Assembly: GCA_913778085.1 (NCBI GenBank) | Contig: CAJYXJ010000046.1 | Location: 1 to 54,497 of the forward strand | Direction: 5' to 3' | Length of the DNA: 54,497 nucleotides | DNA from: an uncultured Chryseobacterium sp. | GTDB lineage: Bacteria > Bacteroidota > Bacteroidia > Flavobacteriales > Weeksellaceae | Shown: positions 46,184-54,497 of the stretch, one piece after another | How the letters are laid out: each line of letters begins with the position of its first letter | How positions within the stretch are numbered: position 1 is the stretch's first letter | Position numbers and translations under genes: made by a program | The notes under the pieces: generated by a model | What the model was told of the DNA's origin: nothing | Databases searched by the model: none | What the model saw: only the letters and a program-made list of their open reading frames with translations

Positions 46184-48223
46184 ATGAAAAATCAATCACA
46201 GACATTGTTTCAGAAAGATCTGGTTAACGAAGCCATCCGACAGTCTTTCGTTAAGCTGAATCCGAAAATCATGTTTAAAAATCCGGTGATGTTTCTGGTG
46301 GAAATCGGAACGGCGGTCATGCTTATCGTAAGCCTGTTCAGCCTTACCGGAGACCGATCCCAGGGAAGTTTCGCCTATAATTTTTCGGTATTCGTTATCC
46401 TTTTTTTTACAGTACTTTTCGCCAATTTCGCCGAAGCCATCGCCGAAGCAAGAGGAAAAGCCCAGGCAGATACGCTGAGAAAAACGCGCGAGGAAACCCC
46501 TGCAAAAGTAATTACTGACAATAAACAAGGGTTTCAGATCGAAACCGTCCTCAAAAAATCAGCCGATATGAAGCTGGGAGATATTTTCCTCTGCGAAGCC
46601 GGAGACCAGATCCCGATGGACGGAGAAATCATTGAAGGGCTGGCCACCATCGACGAATCGGCCATCACCGGGGAAAGCGCTCCTGTAATCCGGGAAGCCG
46701 GCGGTGATAAAAGCTCCGTTACCGGCGGTACCAAAGTTCTTTCCGACCGCATCAAAGTGAAAGTCACCACCCGCCCGGGCGAATCTTTCCTCGACAAGAT
46801 GATTGCGTTGGTAGAAGGCGCGTCCAGACAGAAAACACCCAACGAAATCGCACTCACTATATTATTGGCCGGATTTACGCTGACGTTCATCATCGTAACC
46901 GTTACCCTGAAACCTTTTGCAGATTATGCGCAGACGCCGATCACCATCGCAGCATTTATTTCACTTTTCGTTTGTCTGATCCCGACAACGATCGGCGGTC
47001 TGCTCTCTGCCATAGGGATTGCGGGAATGGACCGTGCCCTGAGAGCCAATGTAATCACCAAAAGTGGTAAAGCCGTAGAAACCGCCGGCGATATCGACGT
47101 CCTGCTGCTGGATAAAACGGGAACGATCACGATCGGGAACCGTAAGGCTACCCAGTTCCACCCTTCCCATACGATTGAGATGAACGACTTCATCAAAGCT
47201 TCTGCGTTGAGCTCAGTCGCTGATGAAACGCCGGAAGGAAAATCCATCATTGAACTCAGCCAGTTGAAATCAGAAGATTTACTGGTTCACAATCCCACTT
47301 ACATCGACTTCACGGCAGAAACCCGGACTTCAGGCATCGATTTTGAAAACACAAGAATCCGTAAAGGAGCGTATGATACGATTAAAAAACTGACGGAAAA
47401 AGCAGGAAATATTTTCCCGCAGGAAACGCAGGAGGCCGTCACCAAAATTTCAGAAAACGGAGGAACGCCGCTAGTGGTTTCCGTAAATGAAAAAGTCTGG
47501 GGCGTCATCGAACTTCAGGACATCATCAAAACCGGGATCCAGGAACGTTTCCAGCGGCTCAGAAAAATGGGTGTAAAAACCGTAATGGTTACCGGTGATA
47601 ATCCTTTAACCGCGAAATTCATCGCTGAAAAAGCCGGGGTAGATGATTTCATCGCCGAAGCGAAACCGGAAGACAAGATGAACTACATCAAAAAAGAACA
47701 GCAGGAAGGAAAGCTGGTCGCGATGATGGGAGACGGAACGAATGACGCGCCCGCCCTTGCCCAAGCCGATGTGGGAGTTGCCATGAACAGCGGAACCCAG
47801 GCGGCCAAAGAAGCCGGGAACATGGTGGATCTGGACAACGACCCGACGAAACTGATCGAAATCGTGGAAATCGGAAAACAACTGCTGATGACCCGCGGAA
47901 CACTGACCACCTTCAGTATTGCGAATGATGTCGCCAAGTATTTCGCCATCATCCCTGCATTGTTCATCACTTTCATCCCGGCCCTTCAGAAATTGAACAT
48001 TATGAATCTCCACAGTCCGGAATCGGCGATTTTATCTGCGATTATTTTTAACGCGGTCATCATCCCGATCTTGATTCCGCTCGCTTTAAAGGGCGTGGCC
48101 TACAAACCGATCGGTGCCAGTGCCCTGTTAAGAAGAAACCTTCTGATTTACGGCTTAGGGGGAATTATCGCCCCGTTTATCGGCATCAAGCTTATTGATC
48201 TGGTGATTAGCCTGTTTTTTTAA
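46184..48223 (+). CDS. kdpB: potassium-transporting ATPase subunit B
   Basis: This 679-residue P-type ATPase catalytic subunit energises K+ uptake. It shows 'TGES' (162-165) of the actuator domain, with the Ser known in E. coli KdpB as an inhibitory phosphorylation site, the phosphorylated Asp310 in 'LLDKTGTIT', 'KPEDK' and the hinge motif '[16 protein letters not shown]'. Transmembrane helices lie at both ends and in the middle. The sequence is complete. It is followed by 310 bp of intergenic DNA containing inverted repeats before kdpC, an unusual gap for a kdp operon. Confidence 0.98.
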   Translation: MKNQSQTLFQKDLVNEAIRQSFVKLNPKIMFKNPVMFLVEIGTAVMLIVSLFSLTGDRSQGSFAYNFSVFVILFFTVLFANFAEAIAEARGKAQADTLRKTREETPAKVITDNKQGFQIETVLKKSADMKLGDIFLCEAGDQIPMDGEIIEGLATIDESAITGESAPVIREAGGDKSSVTGGTKVLSDRIKVKVTTRPGESFLDKMIALVEGASRQKTPNEIALTILLAGFTLTFIIVTVTLKPFADYAQTPITIAAFISLFVCLIPTTIGGLLSAIGIAGMDRALRANVITKSGKAVETAGDIDVLLLDKTGTITIGNRKATQFHPSHTIEMNDFIKASALSSVADETPEGKSIIELSQLKSEDLLVHNPTYIDFTAETRTSGIDFENTRIRKGAYDTIKKLTEKAGNIFPQETQEAVTKISENGGTPLVVSVNEKVWGVIELQDIIKTGIQERFQRLRKMGVKTVMVTGDNPLTAKFIAEKAGVDDFIAEAKPEDKMNYIKKEQQEGKLVAMMGDGTNDAPALAQADVGVAMNSGTQAAKEAGNMVDLDNDPTKLIEIVEIGKQLLMTRGTLTTFSIANDVAKYFAIIPALFITFIPALQKLNIMNLHSPESAILSAIIFNAVIIPILIPLALKGVAYKPIGASALLRRNLLIYGLGGIIAPFIGIKLIDLVISLFF

Positions 48224-48533
48224 TAAAGATGGAAGCGGGATGCCGGGTGCCGGAAGTTTGATAGCATGCCGCTTAATTTAACAGGACTGGAAGATGGGTG
48301 CCAGGTGCTGGAGGTTGATAATATACCGTTTTAATTAATTAAACGATAATAAGATAAAGGCTTTCCTATATTAATTATAACTAAAGTGACTCCCATCATC
48401 CAGCCTCCATCACCCATCCTCTAAACCGACTAATATAGCTTAAGAATGCCGGAAGCTCATAATAGGACTATTTTAACACCCATCATCCCGCTTCCATTAC
48501 CCATCCTTTTACAACAACAAAAATTTAACTCCA
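48224..48533. repeat. inverted short repeats between kdpB and kdpC
   Basis: Two forward copies (about 48230-48263 and 48286-48318) have the pattern GGAAG-GGATG-GGGTGCCGGAAGTT or a variant of it. Two opposite-strand copies (about 48388-48420 and 48478-48510) read CCCATCATCC-GCTTCCAT-ACCCATCC. Forward and reverse copies can pair in the transcript. The same family appears at 50450-50560 and 50650-50680, and more diverged forms lie at 430, 18900 and 26660. Confidence 0.75.
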
Positions 48534-49082
48534 ATGAAAAATCATATTTTATCCGCCTTACGACTGACTTTGGTTATGCTTGTGATCGTCGGAATTTATT
48601 TAGGCATTGTTTACGCAGGTTCCAAAGTATTACCGACTCAGGGAAATGCTGAAATCATCCATTACAAAGGGCAGAAGTTTTACGCCAACATCGGCCAGGA
48701 ATTCAAATCCCCGGAATATTTCCACGGGCGGCCGTCTGCGGTGAATTACAACGCCGCCGGAAGTGCCGGAAGCAACAAAGGACCGAGTAATGAAGAATAC
48801 CTGCAGACGGTCCGGAAAAGAATCGATACCCTGAAAATGCAGAATCCTGAAATGAAAGAGGTAAAAGTTCCCGTAGAACTGGTGACCGCCAGCGGAAGCG
48901 GACTGGATCCTGATATCTCCCCGGAAGGAGCCTTTTATCAGGCCAAAAGAATTTCGAAAGAAAGAAATATCCCATTGGATCAAATCGAAAATCTTATTGC
49001 CAGACAAACGGAAAAATCAACTTTCGGTCCTTCGAAAGTGAATGTCCTGAAACTGAATATTGCACTGGACGAACTGAAGTAA
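48534..49082 (+). CDS. kdpC: potassium-transporting ATPase subunit C
   Basis: This 182-residue subunit has one N-terminal transmembrane helix (about 8-29) and a periplasmic domain. Family marks are 'FHGRPSAVNYNAAGSAGSN', 'VPVELVTASGSGLDPDISPE', 'YQAKRISKERN' and 'VNVLKLNIALDEL'. KdpC assists KdpA/KdpB assembly and high K+ affinity. Normal length. It is separated from kdpB by the inverted repeats at 48224-48533, so its expression relative to kdpAB may differ. Confidence 0.96.
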   Translation: MKNHILSALRLTLVMLVIVGIYLGIVYAGSKVLPTQGNAEIIHYKGQKFYANIGQEFKSPEYFHGRPSAVNYNAAGSAGSNKGPSNEEYLQTVRKRIDTLKMQNPEMKEVKVPVELVTASGSGLDPDISPEGAFYQAKRISKERNIPLDQIENLIARQTEKSTFGPSKVNVLKLNIALDELK

Positions 49083-49363
49083 AGCCCATTCTTTTATAAT
49101 CGCAAGGACAAACAAAGAAGTATCATCGCTTCATGCCGTTTTAAAGGTAAACAAAGACGTTTCACTTCATTCCGTAATACAAGGAGCTGTTTTGTATCAT
49201 TAATCAGCAGATGCTTTGCCTGTCAATTCTATAAATTTGATGCACACAGAAGAATAGTATCAATAACAAATGAATCCTATCTTAAAGATGATTCTTTCAA
49301 GCCATTTAAATTAATCCATATTAATCCAATTATGTACAGTATTTGCTGTACCTCCATTAACCC
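49083..49363. other. region between kdpC and the porin gene with an inverted repeat
   Basis: No gene. GTACAG-tatttg-CTGTAC (49334-49351) is a perfect inverted repeat with 6-bp arms, ending 12 bp before the porin ATG. Just before it, ATTAATCCA occurs twice in tandem (about 49314-49330). These could be an operator or a leader hairpin. Confidence 0.45.
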
Positions 49364-50449
49364 ATGAAAAAATATATAGTTGCTGCTATCCTGTCCGGGA
49401 TCTTCTTTCCGAAAGCACAGTCGGCGGATTCCGTAAAAACAAATAATAAAATTACCTTTTCCGCTTATGCAGAAATATTTTATACCTATGATCTCAACGA
49501 ACCGTCGAATCATATCCGCCAGAATTTCCTGTATTCCTACAACCGCCACAATGAGGTTAATCTTAATCTCGGATTGGTAAAAGGTTCTTATCAGGACGAT
49601 CATTTCCGGGCCAACCTGGCCTTGATGGCCGGAACCTATGCCCAGGACAATATGTCGGCGGAACAGGAAGCCTTACGGTACGTGAACGAAGCGAATATCG
49701 GAGTAAAGCTTTCAAAAACGAAAAACCTCTGGATCGATGCCGGGATCATGCCGTCGCACATCGGCTGGGAAAGTGCCATCGGGAAAGACAACATCAACCT
49801 GACTCGGAGCCTGGCGGCTGAAAACTCGCCGTATTTTGAAACCGGTGCCAAGATCTCTTATACTTCGGATAACGGCAAATGGTTCCTGAGCGGACTGGTA
49901 CTCAACGGATGGCAGCGGATTGCCAAACCGGAAGGCAACCAGACGGTTTCCTTCGGCCACCAGCTGACCTATAAACCGAATGAGAAAATCACCCTGAACA
50001 GCAGTTCGTTTATCGGAAACGATAAAGCCAAAGCTGATAAGAGAATGCGGTATTTCCATGATCTTTTCGGAAGTTTCCAGCTGACGGATCAGTTTTCCAC
50101 CACCATCGGATTCGATATCGGTGCCGAGCAGAAAGAGAAAGGCAGCGAAAGCTACAACCTCTGGTATTCCCCGAATGTTCTGTTGAAATACCAGCTGGAC
50201 AGTCGGTGGGCACTGGCCGGAAGAGTTGAATACTACAACGATAAAAACGGCGTGATCATCAATACCAAGACCCCGAACGGATTCCAGACCTTCGGCTATT
50301 CCCTGAACGTGGATTATGCCGTTTCCAAAAATGTCGTTTTCCGTACGGAAGCGAGAAGTTTCAGTTCCAAAGATGCTATCTTTATGAAAGATGAGGCGCT
50401 TAAAAACAACAACTTTTTTATAACGACGAGCTTGGCGGCCTGGTTTTAA
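49364..50449 (+). CDS. outer-membrane beta-barrel porin of the kdp cluster
   Basis: This 361-residue protein has a signal peptide (MKKYIVAAILSGIFFPKAQS) and amphipathic beta-strands throughout, with the aromatic girdle pattern of porins (OmpL/BBP2-like putative beta-barrel). Clear strands include 'FSAYAEIFYTYDL', 'NLWIDAGIMPSHIGWESA', 'GKWFLSGLVLNGWQ' and the C-terminal 'FITTSLAAWF', ending in Phe as outer-membrane barrels do. It lies between kdpC and the kdpD-like gene in the same direction, so it may supply K+ passage across the outer membrane when Kdp is on; that is inferred from position. Confidence 0.85.
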   Translation: MKKYIVAAILSGIFFPKAQSADSVKTNNKITFSAYAEIFYTYDLNEPSNHIRQNFLYSYNRHNEVNLNLGLVKGSYQDDHFRANLALMAGTYAQDNMSAEQEALRYVNEANIGVKLSKTKNLWIDAGIMPSHIGWESAIGKDNINLTRSLAAENSPYFETGAKISYTSDNGKWFLSGLVLNGWQRIAKPEGNQTVSFGHQLTYKPNEKITLNSSSFIGNDKAKADKRMRYFHDLFGSFQLTDQFSTTIGFDIGAEQKEKGSESYNLWYSPNVLLKYQLDSRWALAGRVEYYNDKNGVIINTKTPNGFQTFGYSLNVDYAVSKNVVFRTEARSFSSKDAIFMKDEALKNNNFFITTSLAAWF

Positions 50450-50722
50450 TGGGCCGGAAGCTGGGTGATGGATGCTGGAAGTTAGTGAACAACAGATGAT
50501 TGTTTAAAAGGATGGTAGTTGGATGAGTGAAGCTGGATGTTTAGTAAATGTATAATTTTATTAACCACAGATTTACACAAATTTTCACAGATGATTGCGT
50601 GACTTCAATTCCGATCAGCTAACCATTTCTTTAAAGCTGCTTTCTAAGAGCTTCCATCTCCCAGCAACCATCTTCCAGCATGTAATTCAATGCAAAAATT
50701 CAATCTCAAAAAAATAAAATCC
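50450..50722. repeat. short repeats between the porin and kdpD-like genes
   Basis: Copies of the family 'GGCCGGAAGCTGGGTGATGG' and 'TGAAGCTGGATG' lie at 50450-50545, and an inverted copy (CTTCCATCTCCCAGCAACC) at 50651-50669, close to the KdpD start. An 'ACCACAGATTTACACAAATT' block at 50565-50595 is related to the CATCCGTGAAAATCTGTG family. Confidence 0.65.
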
Positions 50723-51832
50723 ATGTCAGCAGCAACCGATTTTTTAGAACTGATCCAAAAGTCCCGGAAGGGGAAATTCAAGATCTACATTGGGATGAGT
50801 GCCGGTGTAGGAAAAACTTTCCGGATGCTGCAGGAGGCCCATGCCCTTTTACGGAACGGCATTGATGTAAAAATCGGTTATATTGAAACGCATGGAAGGG
50901 AAGAGACCGTCGCTTTAACGGAAGGGATTCCTGAAATTCCGAGAAGATCTTCGTTCTACAAAGGGAAAAACCTGGAGGAAATGGATCTTCAGACAATCAT
51001 CAATACCCATCCCGAAGTGGTTCTGGTGGATGAGCTGGCCCACACCAACATTGAAGGTTCCAAAAACAAAAAAAGATGGCAGGATGTACTGGAAATCCTT
51101 GATAACGGGATTAATGTGATCAGCGCGATGAATATCCAGCACATCGAAAGCCTGAACGAAGAGGTAAAAAAAATCACCGGGATCGAAGTTTCGGAACGGG
51201 TTCCCGATAAAATCCTGGCCCTGGCCGATGAGGTAGTGAATATCGATCTGACCGCCGATGAACTGCTGACCCGACTTAAGGAAGGAAAGATTTACAAGAA
51301 GGAAAAAATCCAGACCGCCCTGAACCACTTTTTCCAGAGCGGGCACATCCTTCAGCTCCGGGAGCTGGCTTTAAAGGAAGTTGCCACCCATGTGGAAAGA
51401 AAAGTGGAGACCGAAATCAAAACCGAAAGCTTTAAACCCGTAAAATTTCTCGCCTGCATCAGCAGCAACGAAAAAATAGCGAAAAACATCATCCGTAAAA
51501 CTGCCAGGCTAGCGAGCTATTACAACAGTCCGTGGACCGTACTCTATATTCAGAAACCTTCCGAGAATCCTGAAAAAATAGCCCTGAACAAGCAGCGTTT
51601 TTTAATTAATAATTTTAATTTAGCCCAGGAATTGGGCGCCAAGGTCGTCCGGCTGAAAGACAGCAGCGTTCATAACGGTATCCTCGAGTATGTAACAGAA
51701 CACAATATGACGACCGTCTGTATCGGAAAGCCCCACGAGAACCTTTTGCAGCGGATCTTCGGGTACAGCTGGGTGTATACGCTGATGAACCGGCTGAATG
51801 AAAGACAGATCGATATTATTATTTTATCTTAA
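50723..51832 (+). CDS. kdpD: KdpD-like sensor module without kinase domain
   Basis: The protein has 369 residues from the ATG at 50723. It corresponds only to the cytoplasmic N-terminal part of KdpD: a Walker A motif 'GMSAGVGKT' (24-32), 'GYIETHGREET', 'LVDELAHTN', 'ISAMNIQHIESLN' and a C-terminal USP-like domain ('VKFLACISSNEKIAKNIIRKT', 'TTVCIGKP'). The transmembrane, HisKA and ATPase parts of enterobacterial KdpD are absent. They may be replaced by the separate kinase that starts 6 bp downstream. An upstream ATG at 50690 adds eleven mostly basic residues; the later ATG fits homologous starts better. Confidence 0.9.
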   Translation: MSAATDFLELIQKSRKGKFKIYIGMSAGVGKTFRMLQEAHALLRNGIDVKIGYIETHGREETVALTEGIPEIPRRSSFYKGKNLEEMDLQTIINTHPEVVLVDELAHTNIEGSKNKKRWQDVLEILDNGINVISAMNIQHIESLNEEVKKITGIEVSERVPDKILALADEVVNIDLTADELLTRLKEGKIYKKEKIQTALNHFFQSGHILQLRELALKEVATHVERKVETEIKTESFKPVKFLACISSNEKIAKNIIRKTARLASYYNSPWTVLYIQKPSENPEKIALNKQRFLINNFNLAQELGAKVVRLKDSSVHNGILEYVTEHNMTTVCIGKPHENLLQRIFGYSWVYTLMNRLNERQIDIIILS

Positions 51833-51838
51833 AAGAGA

Positions 51839-53554
51839 ATGAAGCTTAAAACAAAACTCACCCTCGGCGTAGGTCTTTTATTCGTGCTGATCGTTCTGCT
51901 TTCAGTAATCGGCTCCGTCTATATCAATAAACTAAAATCCGACACCGAAAAGATCCTGACCGCCAATTACAACAGTATTGAATTCTCCAAAAATATGCTG
52001 CTTGCGCTGGATAAAATACAGGCTGACAGCGCAGTAGCCATCAAGGATTTCCGGAAAAACTCGGTACTTCAGGAAAAAAACCTGACGGAATTCGGGGAAA
52101 AGGAAGCCACCCAAAACCTGAACCTCCATTTTAAAAACTATCTCCTGCAGCCAACGGGTGAAAAGGAAAAGCTGATCCGCGAAGATCTGGTGACCATCAT
52201 GTCGCTGAACATGAAAGGGATCGAAAGGAAAAGCGATATTGCGATCATTACCGCAGGAAATGCCACCTTCTGGATTGTCAGTCTCGGGACTGTCTGTTTC
52301 CTGATTGCTTTTGTGCTCCTATTTAACCTTCCGCAGACCATTGCCGAACCGATCCGGCAGCTTACGTCCAGTATCCGGCAGATCGCCAATAAAAATTACA
52401 ATGAAAGAGTACATTTCAAGGGCAGCGAGGAATTCAGCGATCTTGCCAACTCTTTTAACGTAATGGCAGAAAAGCTTCAGGAATATGAAAGCAGCAACCT
52501 TTCGGAACAGCTGATGGATAAAAAGCGCATCGAGACGTTGGTGAATAATATGCACGATGCCGTAATCGGGCTGGACGAAAACAATTTTATTTACATGATC
52601 AACGACGAAGCCCTGAAAATCACCGGGCTGAATAAAGACGACATCATCGGTAAAACTGCGCATGAAGTAGCCGTTAACAATGACTTGATCCGGGAGCTGC
52701 TGAAAAACGCAGATACTCCGGTAAAAGAACCTATTAAGATCGTTTCCGACAACAAGGAAAATTATTTTGACCAGGACATCATTCCGATCAACATCGTGAA
52801 AACCGGTGAAAGAGAGAAAAAATACATCGGCCGGGTGATCCTCCTCAGGAACATTACGCCTTTCAAAGAGCTGGATTTTGCCAAAACCAATTTCATTGCT
52901 ACCATTTCCCACGAGCTTAAAACACCGATCTCAGCCATTAAAATGGGTGTCCAGCTGCTAGAAAACCGGAAATTCGGCGACCTGAACGAACAGCAGAAAG
53001 AACTGCTGAAAAGCATTAATGAAGACGGACAAAGGCTGTTGGACATTACCGGCGAGCTGCTGAATTTGTCCCAGGTGGAAACCGGGAACATCCGCCTGAC
53101 GATCGAAAACTGCCGGCCGGAAGAAATGGTTGCCGCCGCCATCAAAAACGTGGAAAAACTCGCCGAGCAGAAAAATATTTCGATTACGTCCCAGTTTTTT
53201 ACCGATGACCAGGATCTTGTCCTGGCCGATTTTGATAAAACCGTCTGGGTGATGAATAATTTCCTGAGCAACGCCATCAAGCATTCTTTCCAGGACGAAA
53301 GCATCCGGATTGACGTTGAAAAAGCGGGATCGAAAATCAGATTCAGCATCACCGATACCGGAAAGGGGATCGATGAAAAATACCATCGCCAGGTTTTCGA
53401 CCGCTATTTCCAGGTTCCTGGCGAACACCAGAACGGCACCGGCCTCGGACTGGCCATTTCAAAGAATTTCATCGAAAAACAACACGGTGAAATCGGCGTG
53501 AAAAGTGCACCGAATCAGGGAAGTACTTTTTATTTCCTGCTGCCTTTGGTTTAG
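51839..53554 (+). CDS. HAMP-PAS sensor histidine kinase, partner of the KdpD module
   Basis: The 571-residue membrane kinase has TM1 (about 8-30), a periplasmic helical sensor (about 31-142), TM2 (about 144-164), HAMP (about 165-217), PAS (about 225-335), HisKA with His358 in 'TISHELKTPISAIK', and HATPase_c with 'NNFLSNAIKH', 'DTGKGID' and 'GTGLGLAIS'. It is orthodox, without a receiver. It starts 6 bp after the KdpD-like gene, so the two are translated together and probably form a split KdpD. The expected phospho-acceptor is the NtrC-type regulator at 42274; no OmpR-type KdpE is visible. Confidence 0.93.
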   Translation: MKLKTKLTLGVGLLFVLIVLLSVIGSVYINKLKSDTEKILTANYNSIEFSKNMLLALDKIQADSAVAIKDFRKNSVLQEKNLTEFGEKEATQNLNLHFKNYLLQPTGEKEKLIREDLVTIMSLNMKGIERKSDIAIITAGNATFWIVSLGTVCFLIAFVLLFNLPQTIAEPIRQLTSSIRQIANKNYNERVHFKGSEEFSDLANSFNVMAEKLQEYESSNLSEQLMDKKRIETLVNNMHDAVIGLDENNFIYMINDEALKITGLNKDDIIGKTAHEVAVNNDLIRELLKNADTPVKEPIKIVSDNKENYFDQDIIPINIVKTGEREKKYIGRVILLRNITPFKELDFAKTNFIATISHELKTPISAIKMGVQLLENRKFGDLNEQQKELLKSINEDGQRLLDITGELLNLSQVETGNIRLTIENCRPEEMVAAAIKNVEKLAEQKNISITSQFFTDDQDLVLADFDKTVWVMNNFLSNAIKHSFQDESIRIDVEKAGSKIRFSITDTGKGIDEKYHRQVFDRYFQVPGEHQNGTGLGLAISKNFIEKQHGEIGVKSAPNQGSTFYFLLPLV

Positions 53555-53573
53555 ATAAAATTTTTTACATTTG
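53545..53573 (+). promoter_or_regulatory. -33/-7 promoter of the antitoxin-like gene
   Basis: TTTG (53545-53548), 17 bp, then TACATTTG (53566-53573) match the Bacteroidota consensus TTTG-N17-23-TAnnTTTG. It overlaps the end of the kinase gene and lies 17 bp before the ATG. Confidence 0.7.
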
Positions 53574-53589
53574 ATATAAATTCAAACAG

Positions 53590-53811
53590 ATGAGTACATC
53601 AAATTTAAAAGTTGATTTGATTCAGAGAATTGCACAGCTGAAAGAACCGGGAATTATCGCAGAGCTTCAGAAGCTTTTGGATTTTGAACTTGCCTCTGAT
53701 GAATATATCCTTACCTATTCCCAAAAAAACCGTATTGCAGAACGGCAGGAAGAATATAAAAAATCTGCTTTTCTCACTGATGAACAGGCTAATCAGGATA
53801 TTGAGCAATAG
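53590..53811 (+). CDS. antitoxin-like small protein, no toxin partner visible
   Basis: This 73-residue acidic, helical protein has a C-terminus 'RIAERQEEYKKSAFLTDEQA' resembling the addiction-module antitoxins of RelE/ParE pairs in Bacteroidota, which typically end in a toxin-wrapping helix. In those systems a toxin of about 100 residues follows within a few bases. Here the next gene starts 52 bp later and looks like a membrane protein instead. It has its own promoter. It is either an orphan antitoxin or a family with another role. Confidence 0.6.
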   Translation: MSTSNLKVDLIQRIAQLKEPGIIAELQKLLDFELASDEYILTYSQKNRIAERQEEYKKSAFLTDEQANQDIEQ

Positions 53812-53863
53812 TTGAAAAATTGCTATATTTCATTTAATTAAGTTGTGACTATATTTTTTAAGT

Positions 53864-54334
53864 ATGCCGTTTGATCTGTTACCTTATTTTTTTTCAATAT
53901 TGTTCATATTTAAAATATTTTCTGGTATTTTCTTTTCTCTGCAGAAAAAACAAATACTCAATCATTATAAACATTCAGATTCTAAAGAGATTAATAATAT
54001 TTTCGGAAAAATTATAATTGAAAGAGGGTTTTTAAGGAAAAATATTCAGTGGTGTAGCTATACCCTATTGGTAAATAAAAATTCGCTGTTCATTTTTCCT
54101 AAAGACTTTTATTTTATACCCAGCCGTTCAATCAATATCATTTTCTCTAATTCTGACACAAAATTTACCCGGCATCCTATCATGCTCAGGAAGATAACTT
54201 TAAGCAAAAATAGCGTGGAGTTAATTTGTTGCCTAGATGCTATTAGAGGCTCAAAGAGAATTCAGATACAAAATCTGAATAAGGAAGAAGTTTCTGTTTT
54301 TAATGAAATTAGAAATAATAACAATTATCATTAG
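53864..54334 (+). CDS. hypothetical membrane-anchored protein
   Basis: This 156-residue, strongly AT-rich-coded protein starts with a hydrophobic segment (about 5-26, 'LLPYFFSILFIFKIFSGIFF') followed by basic residues, so one membrane anchor with a cytoplasmic domain is likely. The remainder has mixed beta features ('WCSYTLLVNKNSLFIFPKDF') and no recognised motif. Codon use is poorer in GC than the kdp genes, suggesting acquired DNA next to the insertion element. The link to the antitoxin-like gene is only proximity. Confidence 0.55.
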   Translation: MPFDLLPYFFSILFIFKIFSGIFFSLQKKQILNHYKHSDSKEINNIFGKIIIERGFLRKNIQWCSYTLLVNKNSLFIFPKDFYFIPSRSINIIFSNSDTKFTRHPIMLRKITLSKNSVELICCLDAIRGSKRIQIQNLNKEEVSVFNEIRNNNNYH

Positions 54335-54385
54335 CTCCAACTAATCAATTGAAAGACAATAAAATTTACTAAGAAGCTGTTTGAA

Positions 54386-54497
54386 TTAAATTCTATTGAC
54401 TAGTCTTCTGATGTTTGCGATGACAATAAAGGCATTTGCATTTTCAGTTTTCCTTTCATAATCTTTGGAACACCTTCTGTTATTGAGTGTCCAGGCA
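54386..54497 (-). mobile_element. 3' end of an IS5-family transposase gene (cut by the window edge)
   Basis: The minus strand at the window edge encodes 36 residues ending at a TAA (54386-54388): 'WTLNNRRCSKDYERKTENAN' then 'AFIVIANIRRLVNRI'. This matches the usual IS5/IS1182-type C-terminal pattern, with W-L-N-N-x-R-R, 'KDYE' and a hydrophobic helix. The sequence 'AAGAAGCTGTTTGAATT' just beyond the stop (about 54371-54387) is a plausible terminal repeat. The bulk of the element lies outside the window. Confidence 0.75.

Overview
The window looks like a chromosomal piece of a Chryseobacterium-like member of the Bacteroidota (Flavobacteriia, Weeksellaceae). The evidence is AT-rich intergenic DNA, SusC/SusD and Oar-like TonB receptors, an S46 dipeptidyl-peptidase, the KdpD-plus-NtrC-type regulator arrangement, and repeated use of the Bacteroidota -7 promoter element TAnnTTTG just upstream of genes. 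There is no rRNA, prophage or CRISPR array. There are two tRNA genes, many intergenic repeat families, and the 3' end of an IS5-like transposase at the right edge.

Layout. 1-1.3 kb: AT-rich DNA and a small gene broken by an in-frame TGA. 1.5-5.9 kb (minus): hemL, a WG-repeat protein, a LysM glucosaminidase and a PLP-dependent deaminase/desulfhydrase, probably co-transcribed. 6-8.6 kb: small or hypothetical proteins (HEKIH membrane protein, DUF5522-like Cys protein, DUF4136-like lipoprotein) and a 124-bp tandem repeat. 8.9-13.5 kb (minus): a 1301-residue hybrid histidine kinase followed by a receiver protein with an in-frame TAG and a frameshifted, truncated third gene, which looks like a decaying signalling operon. 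13.9-14.1 kb: tRNA-Pro(UGG) and tRNA-Arg(UCU) with a terminator. 14.3-16.6 kb (minus): prmA, an SH3-like secreted protein and a GNAT, probably one operon. 16.7-18 kb: a 324-bp unit repeated three times plus a GC-rich structured element. 18-26.5 kb (minus): SDR oxidoreductase, secreted metallophosphoesterase, SusD, SusC and glycerophosphodiesterase, a likely uptake locus for a phosphorylated nutrient. 26.9-30 kb (minus): an Oar-like TonB receptor. 30.2-33.5 kb: ligA, an MgtC-family protein and an NlpE-like lipoprotein. 33.5-34.6 kb: about 1 kb of degenerate repeats. 34.6-41.8 kb: an S46 peptidase with the DPP11 specificity arginine, a polysaccharide deacetylase/GNAT pair and an M16 protease.

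42.3-53.6 kb is a potassium-uptake region. It holds an NtrC-type regulator, two unnamed single-TM micro-ORFs coupled to kdpF, kdpA, kdpB, kdpC, an outer-membrane porin, a KdpD sensor module without a kinase domain, and a separate HAMP-PAS histidine kinase. The expected logic is that the KdpD module and the kinase sense potassium or turgor and pass phosphate to the NtrC-type regulator, which would act on a sigma-54 promoter. A weak -24/-12 candidate lies in front of the first micro-ORF. Short inverted repeats sit between kdpB and kdpC. After the kinase come an orphan antitoxin-like gene with its own promoter, a hypothetical membrane protein and the IS5-like fragment.

The most unusual items are the micro-ORF trio in front of kdpA, the kinase operon whose two downstream genes are both disrupted, the structured repeat at 17.8 kb, and the inverted repeats inside the kdp operon.
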